Assembly: GCA_030710605.1 (NCBI GenBank)
Contig: CP092868.1
Location: 33,494,685-33,558,684 of the forward strand
Direction of reading: 5' to 3'
Length of the DNA stretch: 64,000 nucleotides
Source: Cordylochernes scorpioides
Lineage: Eukaryota; Arthropoda; Arachnida; Pseudoscorpiones; Chernetidae
Below the pieces are notes generated by a model. That model saw only the letters and a list, made by a program, of their open reading frames with translations, ran no database searches and was not told where the DNA came from. The translations under genes were made by a program, and so were the position numbers. Shown here piece after piece: positions 43,001 through 52,807 of the stretch; the first letter of the stretch is position 1; every line of letters begins with the position of its first letter.

Positions 43001-44631
43001 AAGAAAAATCAATCACAAAGAGAAGTATCTTGTCAGCCTGCCATCGGATTTTTGATCCGATTCAATTTACCTGTCCAGCTACAATCAAGATTAAGAAGAT
43101 GGTTCAAGATGCTTGGAAGGAGAATAAATCATGGGATGAACCGCTGAACGAAGACAGACGGGTCGAGTTCATAAAATGGAGGAAGCAAGCTTTAGAATTG
43201 GATCAGATCAAGATACCTCGATGGATCTTACCTATCAAAGGAAGAACAACATTGCACGTGTTTTGTGACGCTTCAGCTATAGCGTACGCAACGGTGATCT
43301 TCATGCGAATAGAGAATGCGTCAGTCATAGTAGTGCGATTCGTTGAAGCAAGAAATCGACTGGCAACTATTAAGAGGATCACGATTCCACGACTGGAACT
43401 ATTAGCCTGTTTGATTGGAGCACGACTGTTGGTGCATGTTCTGGAAAATTTAGAAGAAAGTCCGGAGAAGATTCAATGTTGGACAGACTCCAGTCCTGCC
43501 CTATACTGGATACAACAACAAGAGAATTGGGCTCAGTTCGTTTCCAACCGTGTCAAGGAGATCACAACACTTACGAAGAGTGAAGATTGGAACCATGTCG
43601 CAGGGGAACACAATCCAGCAGATCTCCCATCCCGTGGTGAATCCCCATCGAAAGTCATAAAATCCGGATGGTGGGAGGGACCAAAATGGCTTCAGGAAAA
43701 GAAAGAAGACTGGCCAGTATCAAAAGTACAGTATGATCTGGAAGCCATTGAAGAAGAGAGGAGGAAGACTGTGGTGGTTGGATTTGTAGCCAAAAAGCCC
43801 GAGGAGAATCCATGGTATCTGAATCTATACGAGGGAAAACGTGAAGTGACTCTAACACAAATACTGAGAGTAATCGCGTGGATGCTACGTTTCAAGCCCT
43901 CTGAATACAAAGGAGATGTCATCTCACAAGAGGAGCTAGACAGTGCTGAAAAGTCCCTAGTTAAGATAATACAGAGTGAATCGATCGGTGAGGAAGATCC
44001 CAAGATGAAGCAGCTACACGCGTTCCAAGATAAAGAAGGATTATGGAGAGTGAAAACGAGGATAGTGAATCGAAATGACGATGAACTGTTCCGATTGCCA
44101 ATTTTGATCCCAACGAATCATCCGGTCACAGAGCTAATTGTGAAATCAGTCCACGAGAAAATGTACCACTGTGGAGCCCAGACGCTGCGATCAGTACTAA
44201 GAGAGAAGTTCTGGATTCCAAAAGCTCGACAACTAGTTCGTCATGTAATTCATAAATGTCCTCGCTGTCGACGATTTGAAGCCAAGCGAGTCGACGTACC
44301 AGAGGCATCGTTGCCTCAACATCGCGTACGAGATGTTGTGGTTTTTGAGGTGACAGGAATTGACCTCGGAGGACCTTTATATCTGGAAGATGGACAGAAG
44401 GTTTGGTTCGTCATCTTCACCTGTGGCGTATACCGTGCGGTCCACCTCGAACTGGTGACTTCCTTATCGACGGAAGCATTGGTGGGAGCAGTAGAGAGGT
44501 TCGTAGCAAGACGAGGTTGCCCTGCAGTCATCTATTCAGATAATGGGACGAATCTAGTTGGACTCCGGAACGAGCTTTATCGAGTTAATTTTGGAGTGAA
44601 ATGGAAGCTAAATCCTCCGGCAGCACCGTGA
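40075..44631 (+). CDS. BEL/Pao Gag-Pol polyprotein, ended by in-frame TGA
   Basis: The start is the first ATG after the primer site (context CAGGATGG). Residues 1-80 are charged and probably coiled-coil; about 120-270 resemble the DUF1759 Gag region (FGGEPREWITFWSQF). Three Cys/His knuckles lie at about 361-427 (the second is CFWCLLPGHAFKKC). The protease site is D494 in LLDCGSQ. Reverse transcriptase has D826 in ADIRKAF, the FGLTSSPF motif and YVDN at 902-905. RNase H has D1065 in FCDAS and a later TDSSPA. Integrase has an N-terminal His/Cys zinc motif, D1430 and D1489 (YSDNGTN). The protein makes virus-like particles, copies the RNA and integrates the cDNA. TGA at 44629-44631 stops it before the catalytic Glu. 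Confidence 0.93.
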   Translation: MADQPVSSAELKKLRTPVRAMFTKAFNELETEIKKKEVKKADVEKILRRLQTHHEKLLILNMRMEEALLRESASEDIFTAEYESVCEYEDNFSNIMTDYEALAEEDDVSTSTISGTAAMNYRLPKLEFKKFGGEPREWITFWSQFSTIDRDPQMPPETKFQYLFQATAENSEAREAVESFPPSADNYPKVIEYIKSRFGEDEMLVEIYVRDLLQNVLQNVRAEGKMSVVKLYDRLETQLRALETLGVARDKFAAMLYPLVESALPEDTLRVWERSQYTVSGRGVQDKLTQLMTFLKTEVKGESRVNMAKAAFKIDNNQDAKDDRSNRKSLSKKNTGSKMPSATDLANTTQIANTTRMRNNCIFCGNGHPSQECYSGQRMHLPEKKDKAKGKNVCFWCLLPGHAFKKCRIKPRCPVCGGKHYAIMCPTLEAQKTSQLQKAELKVSGESPATEQEAANQFTSTTLNNATVGGVYLQTLIVKISGPKGKHNVRVLLDCGSQRSYISKRMVDALGLKRVQQVTLTHNLFGGGEIRQKKHNVYKVNVSSLNNEYMDDLKFLDQEVICGHISQVQDHTILNELKARGINLTDVYQGEERPIHMLIGSDLLSSILTGRMKILQSGVVATETKLGWTVMGPAIGNDMEDSCLIVTSLHVNSFDVQDLWKLDVLGIMDAAETKSRKDLIEASNTHFKETVKRDESGRYIVSLPWIAGHPPVPINRRTTENRLLTTTRNVQGKMLYEKYDTIFEEWEKEKIIEEVEDKWEECNYLPHRPVLKDSHTTPIRPVFDASCKKKGLPSLNQCLEKGDNLIELIPDLLLRFRLGKYGIIADIRKAFLQIQVREEDREFLRFLWWKKDQKTLKFYRHCRVVFGLTSSPFLLAATIKYHLSLPQFQDNRCAELLARSFYVDNCILSLSSTHDVKKFIKESSDIMMQAKFELRDWMWNEPGITEQDPASILGMKWHLQTDTIAINVQSLKNIDEEKSITKRSILSACHRIFDPIQFTCPATIKIKKMVQDAWKENKSWDEPLNEDRRVEFIKWRKQALELDQIKIPRWILPIKGRTTLHVFCDASAIAYATVIFMRIENASVIVVRFVEARNRLATIKRITIPRLELLACLIGARLLVHVLENLEESPEKIQCWTDSSPALYWIQQQENWAQFVSNRVKEITTLTKSEDWNHVAGEHNPADLPSRGESPSKVIKSGWWEGPKWLQEKKEDWPVSKVQYDLEAIEEERRKTVVVGFVAKKPEENPWYLNLYEGKREVTLTQILRVIAWMLRFKPSEYKGDVISQEELDSAEKSLVKIIQSESIGEEDPKMKQLHAFQDKEGLWRVKTRIVNRNDDELFRLPILIPTNHPVTELIVKSVHEKMYHCGAQTLRSVLREKFWIPKARQLVRHVIHKCPRCRRFEAKRVDVPEASLPQHRVRDVVVFEVTGIDLGGPLYLEDGQKVWFVIFTCGVYRAVHLELVTSLSTEALVGAVERFVARRGCPAVIYSDNGTNLVGLRNELYRVNFGVKWKLNPPAAP

Positions 44632-45348
44632 TGGGGAGGTTGGATCGAGAGAATTGTTGGACTCACCAAAAAACTGCTTCGAAGATTGCTGGGAAAACGT
44701 GTTGTCAACTACGAAGAAATGGTGACGATCCTCGAAAACTGTGAACGAGTTATCAACGCGCGACCACTCACCTACATTGCTGAGGACAATGATGATCTTG
44801 TGCCATTAACCCCAGAGATGTTTCTTCGAGAACCAAGAGCTGAAGGAGAAATTGATCTAAATGAATTCAGGTGTAACTTTGGGAAGAGCTATGAGAAACG
44901 CAAGCGACTCCTGAAGGATTTCCGTAAGAGGTTCAGAAGCGAGTACCTAGGATTGTTGGTGCATCACGACAATCGCAAGAAACAACGACAGTTAAAAGTT
45001 GGAGATATCGTCCTTGTGGAGGTTGAAAACAGGAAGCAAATAAACTGGCCTATGGGAAAGATTACGAAGGTGTTTCCTGGAACTGACAATGTGCGAAGAC
45101 TTGTGGAAGTTAAGACTAAGTCTGGATTCATGAAGCGTGCAGTGCAACGATTGTTCCCACTTGAAGTACCATCTGAGGACGTAGAGCAAGGCGACGGGGA
45201 GCTTAAGCCAGCGGAGGATGAGATCGTCAGGGAGAAAACACCCGGTGTGGAGTCCGTGTCAGTGCAAGAGAAAACTACCCCAGTAAAAGTAGGGAAAGTT
45301 TACACGCGTTCTGGAAGAGAAGTCAAGTTACCGATTAGGTTTAATTGA
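44632..45348 (+). pseudogene. Rest of integrase, in frame after the stop
   Basis: The same reading frame stays open from 44632 to the TAA... at 45348 class end of the polyprotein (stop TGA at 45346-45348). It holds the catalytic Glu codon at 44647-44649, exactly 35 residues after D1489 (the D,D-35-E spacing), then the integrase C-terminal region (VGDIVLVEVENRKQINWPMG) with its typical basic, Trp-Pro-containing segment. Without read-through this part is not made as a fusion. An internal ATG at 44686 would lack the catalytic Glu. The rest of the element shows no other break, so the stop is either a fresh mutation in this copy or a sequence error. Confidence 0.85.
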
Positions 45349-45409
45349 AGTTTGTTTTTTTAATTAATATTGACCTTATAGCAAAGTTCAAAAGGTCAAG
45401 GTGGGAGAG

Positions 45410-45881
45410 TGACACGAAAATAGGTATTTTTTGGGCCAACCGACGCTGACGACAACACTGGCCAGCCGACGCCCGCGCATGCGCGAGCAAGAACAAAAGA
45501 CTTAGCCCTAAAACTTCCGGTAAACAAAGGCTGCTTTTCGACTTAACGTTTGGTTTTGACGGGCCAGAAAAGGAACTATCCCTTCGTAAATTATAATAAT
45601 TGTTTTTGAATAACATTTGTATTGATATTAATTTGTGTGATTTTTTTAAAATAAATATTTCTTTCAATAAGCATTAATTCTTCATCACTGTTTACTAACT
45701 TAGGCCTCGTCATTCAACGTTGTGACACTTCTGATCCCTGCAACAAAGGTATTGATTTACCAATTTATAATTTTCAAATCAGTTTCCAGCATTACTGTAA
45801 AGCTAGGAACGTTTAGTTCAGGTTAAGCCATCGGGACCTTGTATTGTCTTTCTTTTTTTCAAATCTAAGATAAATACAACA
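45410..45881 (+). repeat. 3' LTR of the BEL/Pao element
   Basis: Same 472 bp as the 5' LTR with no difference found by eye, preceded by the purine-rich AAGGTGGGAGAG that primes plus-strand synthesis. It is followed by the second AAATT target copy. Confidence 0.95.
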
Positions 45882-45886
45882 AAATT

Positions 45887-46690
45887 GATCACTTAGCCCA
45901 AAATATTTGTGCGGATCTGGAAATTTCCAGAATAAGGCCCGTTATCTGTTTATAGATGTAAATTTGAGCCCTTTCCACGCAATGTAAATGGAAGCCATTG
46001 CATTTGAAATTTGTATAATATCGGCACTTTTGGCGGGAAATATTTCAAGGCGGGAATAATTTATCTGCAGACGACACCACGTCTTTTGGTCGGAAATATA
46101 TATATATATTTTTATGACGTAAGGAATTTTTCAACATAATATTAATATGTATCTTCTGGAGTGTTTTATTTTTTTATAAACTAAAGTGGATCTTTGAAAT
46201 CGATTTGGTATTATATCCTGTATTTTTTATTAAATTCATAAAATGATAAGTTTTTGACCATTAGTCGGCTCTAATTTTCATATTTCCTGTCAGGCCATAA
46301 GACGGCTATATTGGTCCATTTATATACCAATACCAAATATTAAAACTTATTTTTAAAAAAACATTTAAATCCAATTCTTTATATATTTTGTATGCTACAT
46401 ACAAATTGATTAGTAATTTAGAAACGAACAGTTCGGTCTTGAATATGATCGAATCAAAATAAAATCGAATTAGAAACTTTTTAAAAAACAATCTTGAATG
46501 AGAAAGATTTATATATGCGATTATTATTAGTTATTTGAGATTAAATGGTATTCGGAACTTGCTACTTTGTTTTTAAATCCGGTAAAACATGAATCGATAA
46601 TCTCGACGGTACATATTTGTAATTTAAGGTAAAATATATTACCTATTTATTTCTCAGATAGCTTGGCACGAAGCCTTCATAAACTCAAAT
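45887..46690. other. Intergenic DNA, nothing identified
   Basis: No gene is supported; a GC-richer patch at 46020-46090 (TTTTGGCGGGAAATATTTCA, GCAGACGACACCACG) has no long frame. Confidence 0.4.
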
Positions 46691-48840
46691 GGGCTTAACG
46701 CGTTACGCCAAAAAGATTATGAACACCCAAGCAACCAAGTTTCACCTGCTGAACCAAGAAGCCTGTGAACACCTAAACTTCCATGTTTTATCCATGATAC
46801 CATGAAGATTATAAACACTCAAATTGTCAATTTTCACCTGTGATGCCAGGAACCCTTATGTCATCTTACGAAACCAAATTTCACCTATGATTCCAGGAAG
46901 CCTTATGGCATCTAAAGAAACCAAGTTTCACCTATGATTCCAGGAAGCCTTATGCCATCTAAAGTAACCAAGTTTCACCAATGATTCCAGGAAGCCTTAT
47001 GGCATCTAAAGAAACCAAGTTTCCCCTATGATTCCAGGAAGCCTTATGGCATCCAAAGAAACCAAGTTTCCCCTATGATTCCAGGAAGCCTTATGGCATC
47101 TAAAGAAACCAAGTTTCACCTATGATTCCAGGAAGCCTTATGACATCTAAAGAAACCAAGTTTCACCTATGATTCCAGGAAGCCTTATGCCATTTAAAGA
47201 AACCAAGTTTCACCTATGATTCCAGGAAGCCTTATGCCAGATAAAGAAACCAAGTTTCACCTATTATTCCAGGAAACCTTATGCCATCTAAAGATAAAGT
47301 TTCACCAATGATTCCAGGAAGCCTTATGACATCTAAAGAAACCAAGTTTCACCTATGATTCCAGGAAGCCTTATGGCATCCAAAGAAACCAAGTTTCACC
47401 TATGATTCCAGGAAGCCTTATGGCATCTAAAGAAACCAAGTTTCACCTATGATTCCAGGAAGCCTTATGGCATCCAAAGAAACCAAGTTTCACCTATGAT
47501 TCCAGGAAGCCTTATGGCACCTAAAGAAACCAAGTTTCCCCTATGGTTCCAGGAAGCCTTATGGCATCTAAAGAAACCAAGTTTCACCCATGATTCCAGG
47601 AAGCCTTATGGCATCCAAAGAAACCAAGTTTCACCTATGATTCCAGGAAGCCTTATGCCATCTAAAGATAAAGTTTCACCTATGATTCCAGGAAGCCTTA
47701 TGGCATCTAAAGAAACCAAGTTTCACCTATGATTCCAGGAAGCCTTATGCCATCTAAAGATAAAGTTTCACCTATGATTACAGGAAGCCTTATGGCATCT
47801 AAAGAAACCAAGCTTCACCTATGATTCCAGGAAGCCTTATGCCATCTAAAGATAAAGTTTCACCTATGGTTCCAGGAAGCCTTATGGCATCTAAAGAAAC
47901 CAAGTTTCACCCATGATTCCAGGAAGCCTTATGGCATCCAAAGAAACCAAGTTTCACCTATGATTCCAGGAAGCCTTATGGCATCCAAAGAAACCAAGTT
48001 TCCCCTATGATTCCAGGAAGCCTTATGGCATCTAAAGAAACCAAGTTCCACCTATGATTCCAGGAAGCCTTATGCCATCTAAAGATAAAGTTTCACCTAT
48101 GATTCCAGGAAGCCTTATGGCACCTAAAGAAACCAAGCTTCACCTATGATTCCAGGAAGCCTTATGCCATCTAAAGATAAAGTTTCACCTATGATTCCAG
48201 GAAGCCTTATGGCATCTAGAGAAACCAAGTTTCACCAATGATTCCAGGAAGCCTTATGCCATCTAAAGAAACCAAATTTCACTTATGATTCCAGGAAGCC
48301 TTATGGCATCTAAAGAAACCAAGTTTCACCTATGATTCCAGAAAGCCTCATGCCATATAAAGAAACCAAGTTTCACCTATGATTCCAGGAAGCCTTATGC
48401 CATCTAAAGAAACCTAGTTTCACCTATGATTCCCGGAAGCCTTATGGCATATAAAACACACAAACACATCCAAGTTTCACCTATGATTCCAGGAAGCCTT
48501 ATGCCATCTAAAACACACACAAACACATCCAAGTTTCACTTGTGATTCCAGGAAGCCTCATGCCATCTAAAACAACCAAGTTTCACCTGTGATCCCAGGA
48601 AGCCTTATGTAATCTAAAACAGCGAAGTCTCACCTTTGATGCCAAGAATCTCTATAGAATATAAAACAACCAAGTTTCACTTGTGATTCCAAGAAACCTA
48701 ATGGAATTTGAAGCAACCAACCTTTGCTTGTGAAGCTAGGAAGCCTTATGGTATCTAAAACAATAACTTTCACTTGAGATGCCATGACGCCTTATGCCAT
48801 CTAAAACAGCCAAGTTTCACCTGTGATCCCAGGAAGCCAT
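46690..48840 (+). repeat. 47/45-bp minisatellite, about 44 units
   Basis: The unit is GATTCCAGGAAGCCTTATGG followed by CATCTAAAGAAACCAAGTTT and CACCTAT (47 bp). A 45-bp variant has GATAAAG for GAAACCAAG and nearly always GCCAT for GGCAT, so the two changes are linked. Central units are very similar; both ends are diverged. Open frames in it are repeat-derived. Confidence 0.95.
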
Positions 48841-50359
48841 GTCCCACCAGGCTGCAATTACGGGAGTTAATGAGAGCGGCCTTGTCCCATATTTTTTTCT
48901 GGTGTACCGGCCGAGATGTTAACCTCCCAGAGGTCCCTACACTCTACTGGGGATGGGCAGAGATCATCATATTTATAAACTTCTATTAGAACACTGATAC
49001 ATATCCATCCTATCTTCGTTAACTTTAGACCAATTCAAACATATTTTTATTTTCCTTTTTCATTGATTTTTTTTTGTCATCGATGACAGAATCAAAAGTG
49101 AACCCATTTTCAACTCGATTTCTCTCTCTCCGTCACTAAAATAATAAATACTCGTGATACAAACAGATTCATGCTGACACAAACACATTTAATATACAGT
49201 AGAATTTGTTTTCCTTAATAAAGGTGAGTCACCGCAACGTTGAATGTGAAATTAATTAAATATTAGTTGAATTATCATTCCTTCTCCTCTAAAAAACATC
49301 CAATAAACAAATAATTTCAACAAGTAAAAAACATCTTAAGCAGGTCCTGAACTGAAAACTTGCTGAATATAGTTGAAAACATGTAGTCTTATAGTTACTT
49401 AGTGAATATACTTGAACATGTCTTAATCAGCACACCCCTTGCAATTTTGCTTAGGTCCCCATTAAATGTTCATTTAAGATAGATCTTATTATGTTAAACA
49501 CACTTAGAATGCTCCATGCTGTAAACATGATCACCAGAATTTGTATTTCACTTCACTCGGCTTCTACTCGAATGCATATTTTCTCAATCAATATTGCTTT
49601 AACAAATGTTTATTTGTACATTATTTGAGATGAATAGCATCTTGCAAGCAAAGTTTAAAAATGCACTTTAAAATTTTATATTAATATGTCATTTTTATAA
49701 ATAATAAAAATATTTTGTTAACCTATTTTGAACATCTACAAAGTTATCTATTTGGTAACTATCCGGTTATTAATAAATATATATGAATAATACGAAAGAA
49801 AACTTGTCAGGGGAAAAAAAAACACAAAATTCGTAAGAAAGAAAAAGTGTTGGAGCCAATGTGAAAGGTTGGCCAAATGTTGTAAATTCCCCTTACTGAA
49901 TATTTATGTTCAAAAGCAATCAATCAACTCTCCCTTGATAAATAAAGAACATCGTAACTGCTTATGGAATTTATCTGGAAAATTTATTTAACCATGATTG
50001 ATTATTTGTCCATTAAATATTGGACACAGGGACTATTCCTTAATTTGAACAGCGACATGTCTATTTTTTACCACATTGGGTAGATTTGTATACTCTTCTT
50101 TATACTCTCATTTGTAACATCTAAGAAGTATTTTTGATATATGGGTGTTAGTTTAAATCACATTTTGATTATTTGGTGTCCCAACTAGGGACATTTGTAC
50201 TTTGAAGTTAAACTAAACATTGAAAGAAAAGAAAGATCATTTGAAATATGAACAAGAATTAGTATGTAATTTAGTTAGATGAGAGAAAAATATCAACACA
50301 ATATTGAAATATGTACAAAGAGTTGGTATGCAAATTTAATTAAATGAAATCAATTGTAG
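48841..50359. other. Intergenic DNA with one LINE-type tail
   Basis: 48841-48970 is GC-richer (CACCAGGCTGCAATTACGGG, GTGTACCGGCCGAGATG) and may be a fragment of an exon or LINE, but no motif is decisive. 50175-50215 has GTGTCCCAACTAGGGACATTTG, similar to the LINE-type 3' ends elsewhere. The rest shows nothing. Confidence 0.35.
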
Positions 50360-50575
50360 ATCAACGTTTGACAATTATACCGCAAATGTTTCTTTTGAAC
50401 GAAAAATCGTAATTTATTTTAAAGAGAAATAACGACTATTTCTATCCTTAGGGATGAAGTATGAAAGGATGAATTGTGAAGAGTAATGATAAACGGAAAA
50501 ATAAAGTGTCCAGGAATGGGAATCGAACCCACAGTGGTTCGTTTACCGGGTAGATGCCCGGGAATATTGTAGAAT
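50360..50575. mobile_element. Truncated foldback element with tRNA-like core
   Basis: Contains GTTTCTTTTGAACGAAAAAT, ATAACGACTATTTCTATCC, then AAACGGAAAAATAAAGTGTC and the T and anticodon arms of the tRNA-like core on the minus strand (about 50508-50562). It ends abruptly at GGTAGATGCCCGGG; the right arm is missing. Confidence 0.65.
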
Positions 50576-50869
50576 GAAAATATACAAGATAGAGAATTAT
50601 TGACAATACAAAACTATGCAGAATTAATGTCTAAAAGTGTTTCAATTATATTGTTGCAGCAAAGTTAAACAGCTGTGATAAAACATAGCGGAACTTAACA
50701 ACTGTGAGTGAATGTCACAGTGGACAGCGGTGACAACTCTGTAACTTCTTGTTTGGACAGATGTTTTCTGTTTTCCTACCTTATCCATACCTTAATCTGG
50801 TACTGATTTCTGACTTCAGGTCTACCCTTTTTTATATTAAAGATAGAGGTTGCCTGGCCGGCATTCATC

Positions 50870-50955
50870 GTTCTTTATAAAGAAAATAGAAAAACTTCGG
50901 CTAATGAATGTTTCTATGGCCGAAGAAGTGTCTTTTAATTTAAAGAACTATTTCT
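50870..50955. repeat. PLE-terminus-like palindromic motif
   Basis: TTCTTTATAAAGAA, then ACTTCGGC and GGCCGAAGAAGTGTCTTTTA and TTTAAAGAACT: short inverted words of the same family as 18100-18322. Confidence 0.45.
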
Positions 50956-51188
50956 AAGAAAAGATAAATACCAACAGCGATGACATTCTTTATTAAAAAT
51001 AAATAAGCTTGGCAAGTTTTCGAACAATAACAAATATTGAAAATAAAGAAGGCATCTCCTGACCACGAGCACATGTGCTTTTTAGATGACAGAGCGCCAT
51101 CTAGTGGAGAAAAAATAAACTAAACGTTTATTTAGCTTGCTCCGTGATATTTGGCCTACCTAATATCTTGATAAATCAAGAAAATACA

Positions 51189-51230
51189 TCCACGAACGCG
51201 TTTCGCGCTGTTGGCGCTCGTCAGCGTGGA
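51189..51230 (-). ncRNA. Hammerhead ribozyme, best-formed in the window
   Basis: On the minus strand, in order: stem I TCCACG, core CTGACGA, stem II GCGC-CAACA-GCGC, GAAA, self-complementary ACGCGT, U at the cleavage position, and CGTGGA which pairs perfectly with the opening TCCACG. All invariant core bases are present, stem I is 6 bp and stem II 4 bp. This is the type I layout with minimal stem III known from Penelope-like elements. The cleavage triplet would be GTT, allowed by the NUH rule but usually weaker than GTC. No PLE coding sequence remains beside it. Confidence 0.8.
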
Positions 51231-51384
51231 GTAGGCTGTAACTACTGCGACCAAAAATATTTTTTGGTCCTAGAGGCTTCCTAAGAAATCAAGAAATGGG
51301 TATTTAAGGCCAAATTTGCGTAAAAATAACAAATATGAATAAGAGTCTTTTATATTCGTTATTGTCTGAAAGTTCGACAAGCTT

Positions 51385-51715
51385 TTTTTTACTCATCCTT
51401 TTAGTCTAAATTAGACAAGATCTTGGAAGTCGTGCTCGTAAAGAAGCTCAAGAACTTTTCTTGGTTCTCTGTACAGGGATATTTTGTCCTTTCCAATGCA
51501 ATTTAGTAAATGTTGGGGAGTGGTCTCTTCGGTTTTGCACCTAGTGCACATGGGGAAGCTTTTGGCTCCCTCTTTATAGACTAGAGGGCGCAGGTGACCA
51601 GATTTCCATCTGGCCAACTGTGTCGATTCCCTTCTGTTTAGTTGGAGGGTCTGTTTTTTGGGGTTTTCTACCTGGTACCAAGAATGATGGAAACTATATC
51701 TATGGTTCCTTATTA
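51385..51715 (-). mobile_element. 5'-truncated LINE insertion with 11-bp TSD
   Basis: The duplication TCGACAAGCTT lies at 51374-51384 and 51716-51726. The minus strand encodes about 100 residues to a TAA near 51411: LARWKSGHLRPLVYKEGAKS, then FPMCTRCKTEETTPQHLLNC, ending LYEHDFQDLV. The C-x2-C...H...C tail matches the I/Jockey-like family at 19237-19527. A short poly-A ends the 3' tail. No RT or endonuclease remains. Confidence 0.88.
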
Positions 51716-51835
51716 TCGACAAGCTTAAATCTCTTTAATAAAGTATGTCATCTCTATACGTATCTATTCCTTCTTAGAAATTATATTACTAAAATATTTA
51801 AATCTCATATATAAAATCTTCCTAATAATTCTGTA

Positions 51836-52060
51836 TATCAAAATTCGAAACTATTTTAAAGGCGTAAGATTCTTTTTGAAATTAAACAATTTCTACTGCC
51901 CTTACTGCAATCGAAAAATTAAAGGGAGGGCCTGGCTCATCAGTGGTGAACCCTCCCAGCGGTTTCGCCAGTTTAATCTACCATTGTTTAATTTCAAAAA
52001 GAATCTTACGCCTTTAAAATAGTTTCAAATTTTGATAACAGATGGCGCGCTAGTGCATCA
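51836..52060. mobile_element. Palindromic MITE-like element, 55-bp arms
   Basis: Arms TATCAAAATTCGAAACTATT...(51838-51893) and the inverted copy (about 51990-52040) are nearly perfect. The core has GGGAGGGCCTGGCTCATCAG and CCCTCCCAGCGGTTTCGCCA. Flanked by CAGATGGCGCGC as at 3731. Related copies: 3736, 9355, 36536. Confidence 0.7.
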
Positions 52061-52227
52061 TATTATAAATACTGTATATATTTAGCTTCCAAATCCACAG
52101 AATGTATTGTTGATGATAAAGAATATTCCATAACACTAGTTTTAACATGTTTAGACAAAAGGCAAATTTGTATAACATGCTTTTGAGCTGATAAGGTACA
52201 ATTTGGATTATAGATTATAAACACAAG

Positions 52228-52372
52228 AGAGGTAAATAGACCAAATCCAAATAAATAGTGTGTGACGTTTTGGTAACAGCGTTGTTACCATCTTCAGATT
52301 ATTTTGTCTGATGATGGTAACAATGCTGTTACCGAAACGTCACACACTATTTATTTATTTGGTCTTATTACC
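52228..52372. repeat. PLE-terminus palindrome with two hammerhead-like cores
   Basis: Inverted arms share AAATAGTGTGTGACGTTT and GGTAACA hairpins. Plus strand: CTGATGA (52308-52314), stem GGTAACA/TGTTACC, GAAA, ACGTC, so the core is intact, with one extra U before stem II. Minus strand: CTGAAGA with AAAA in place of GAAA, so G12 is lost. Stem I is only about 3 bp on the plus copy. Confidence 0.6.
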
Positions 52373-52479
52373 TTGTGTTTATGCTTTCAGCTATAGCCCT
52401 CTTCTGTACAGGAGCGATAAGCAAAAACTGTATTGTAAAAGAATAGTACAAATGTGATATTGTACTGGGATAAGATTCA

Positions 52480-52590
52480 TAAATTATGAAAAAGGCATCT
52501 CCGATAGGTGGTGGATCGATAATTCCGATAGATGGTGCAAGCCATCAGCAACTTGCACGATAAGGAGATGCCTTTTTCATAAAAACTATA
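52480..52590. repeat. Palindrome with GGCATCTCC termini
   Basis: AAAAAGGCATCTCC on the left is matched by GGAGATGCCTTTTT on the right. Inside are CCGATAGGTGGTGGATCG and CCGATAGATGGTGCAAGC. The word GGCATCTCC also occurs at 51052. Class unknown. Confidence 0.55.
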
Positions 52591-52807
52591 TTGTTTTAAT
52601 ACATTTTTAAAGAAAGAGTTTTATCCCTTTCGGTACATGAGTACCATTCTCCCTTAATAATGTATTTATTAATATCTTTCAAATTCAATCATTCATAGAT
52701 TTGATTGAAGTAAAATGGGTACTATAATACAATAGAAAGAAATATCTATAGAGATAGAATTTTTAATATAAGAACGTAAAATATTTTTAAAAATCTAATG
52801 TATTAAA

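Larger units (their letters stand above)
39520..45881 (+). mobile_element. BEL/Pao LTR retrotransposon, nearly intact
   Basis: This 6362-bp element has 472-bp LTRs starting TG and ending CA, flanked by the 5-bp duplication AAATT (39515-39519 and 45882-45886). Reading the LTRs side by side I found no difference, so the insertion is very recent. A primer-binding site follows the 5' LTR and a purine-rich tract (about 45398-45409) precedes the 3' LTR. One long gag-pol frame has the BEL/Pao domain order: Gag, zinc knuckles, protease, reverse transcriptase, RNase H, integrase. There is no envelope gene. A single in-frame stop interrupts the integrase. The element is clearly GC-richer than the host DNA. 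Confidence 0.95.

Noticed and set aside
40026-45667. Minus-strand and off-frame plus-strand frames within the retrotransposon
   Set aside because: Shadows of the gag-pol frame or of the LTR; domain content is only in the main frame.
48774-48989. 71-codon frame with RLQLRELMRAALSHIFFWC
   Set aside because: Half of it lies in the end of the 47-bp array and the rest matches no motif I can name.
51921-51985. Type II hammerhead or HDV-like ribozyme
   Set aside because: The loop between GAAA and CTGATGA is too short for stems I and III, and the nested helices required for an HDV fold could not be completed; kept only as a motif finding.
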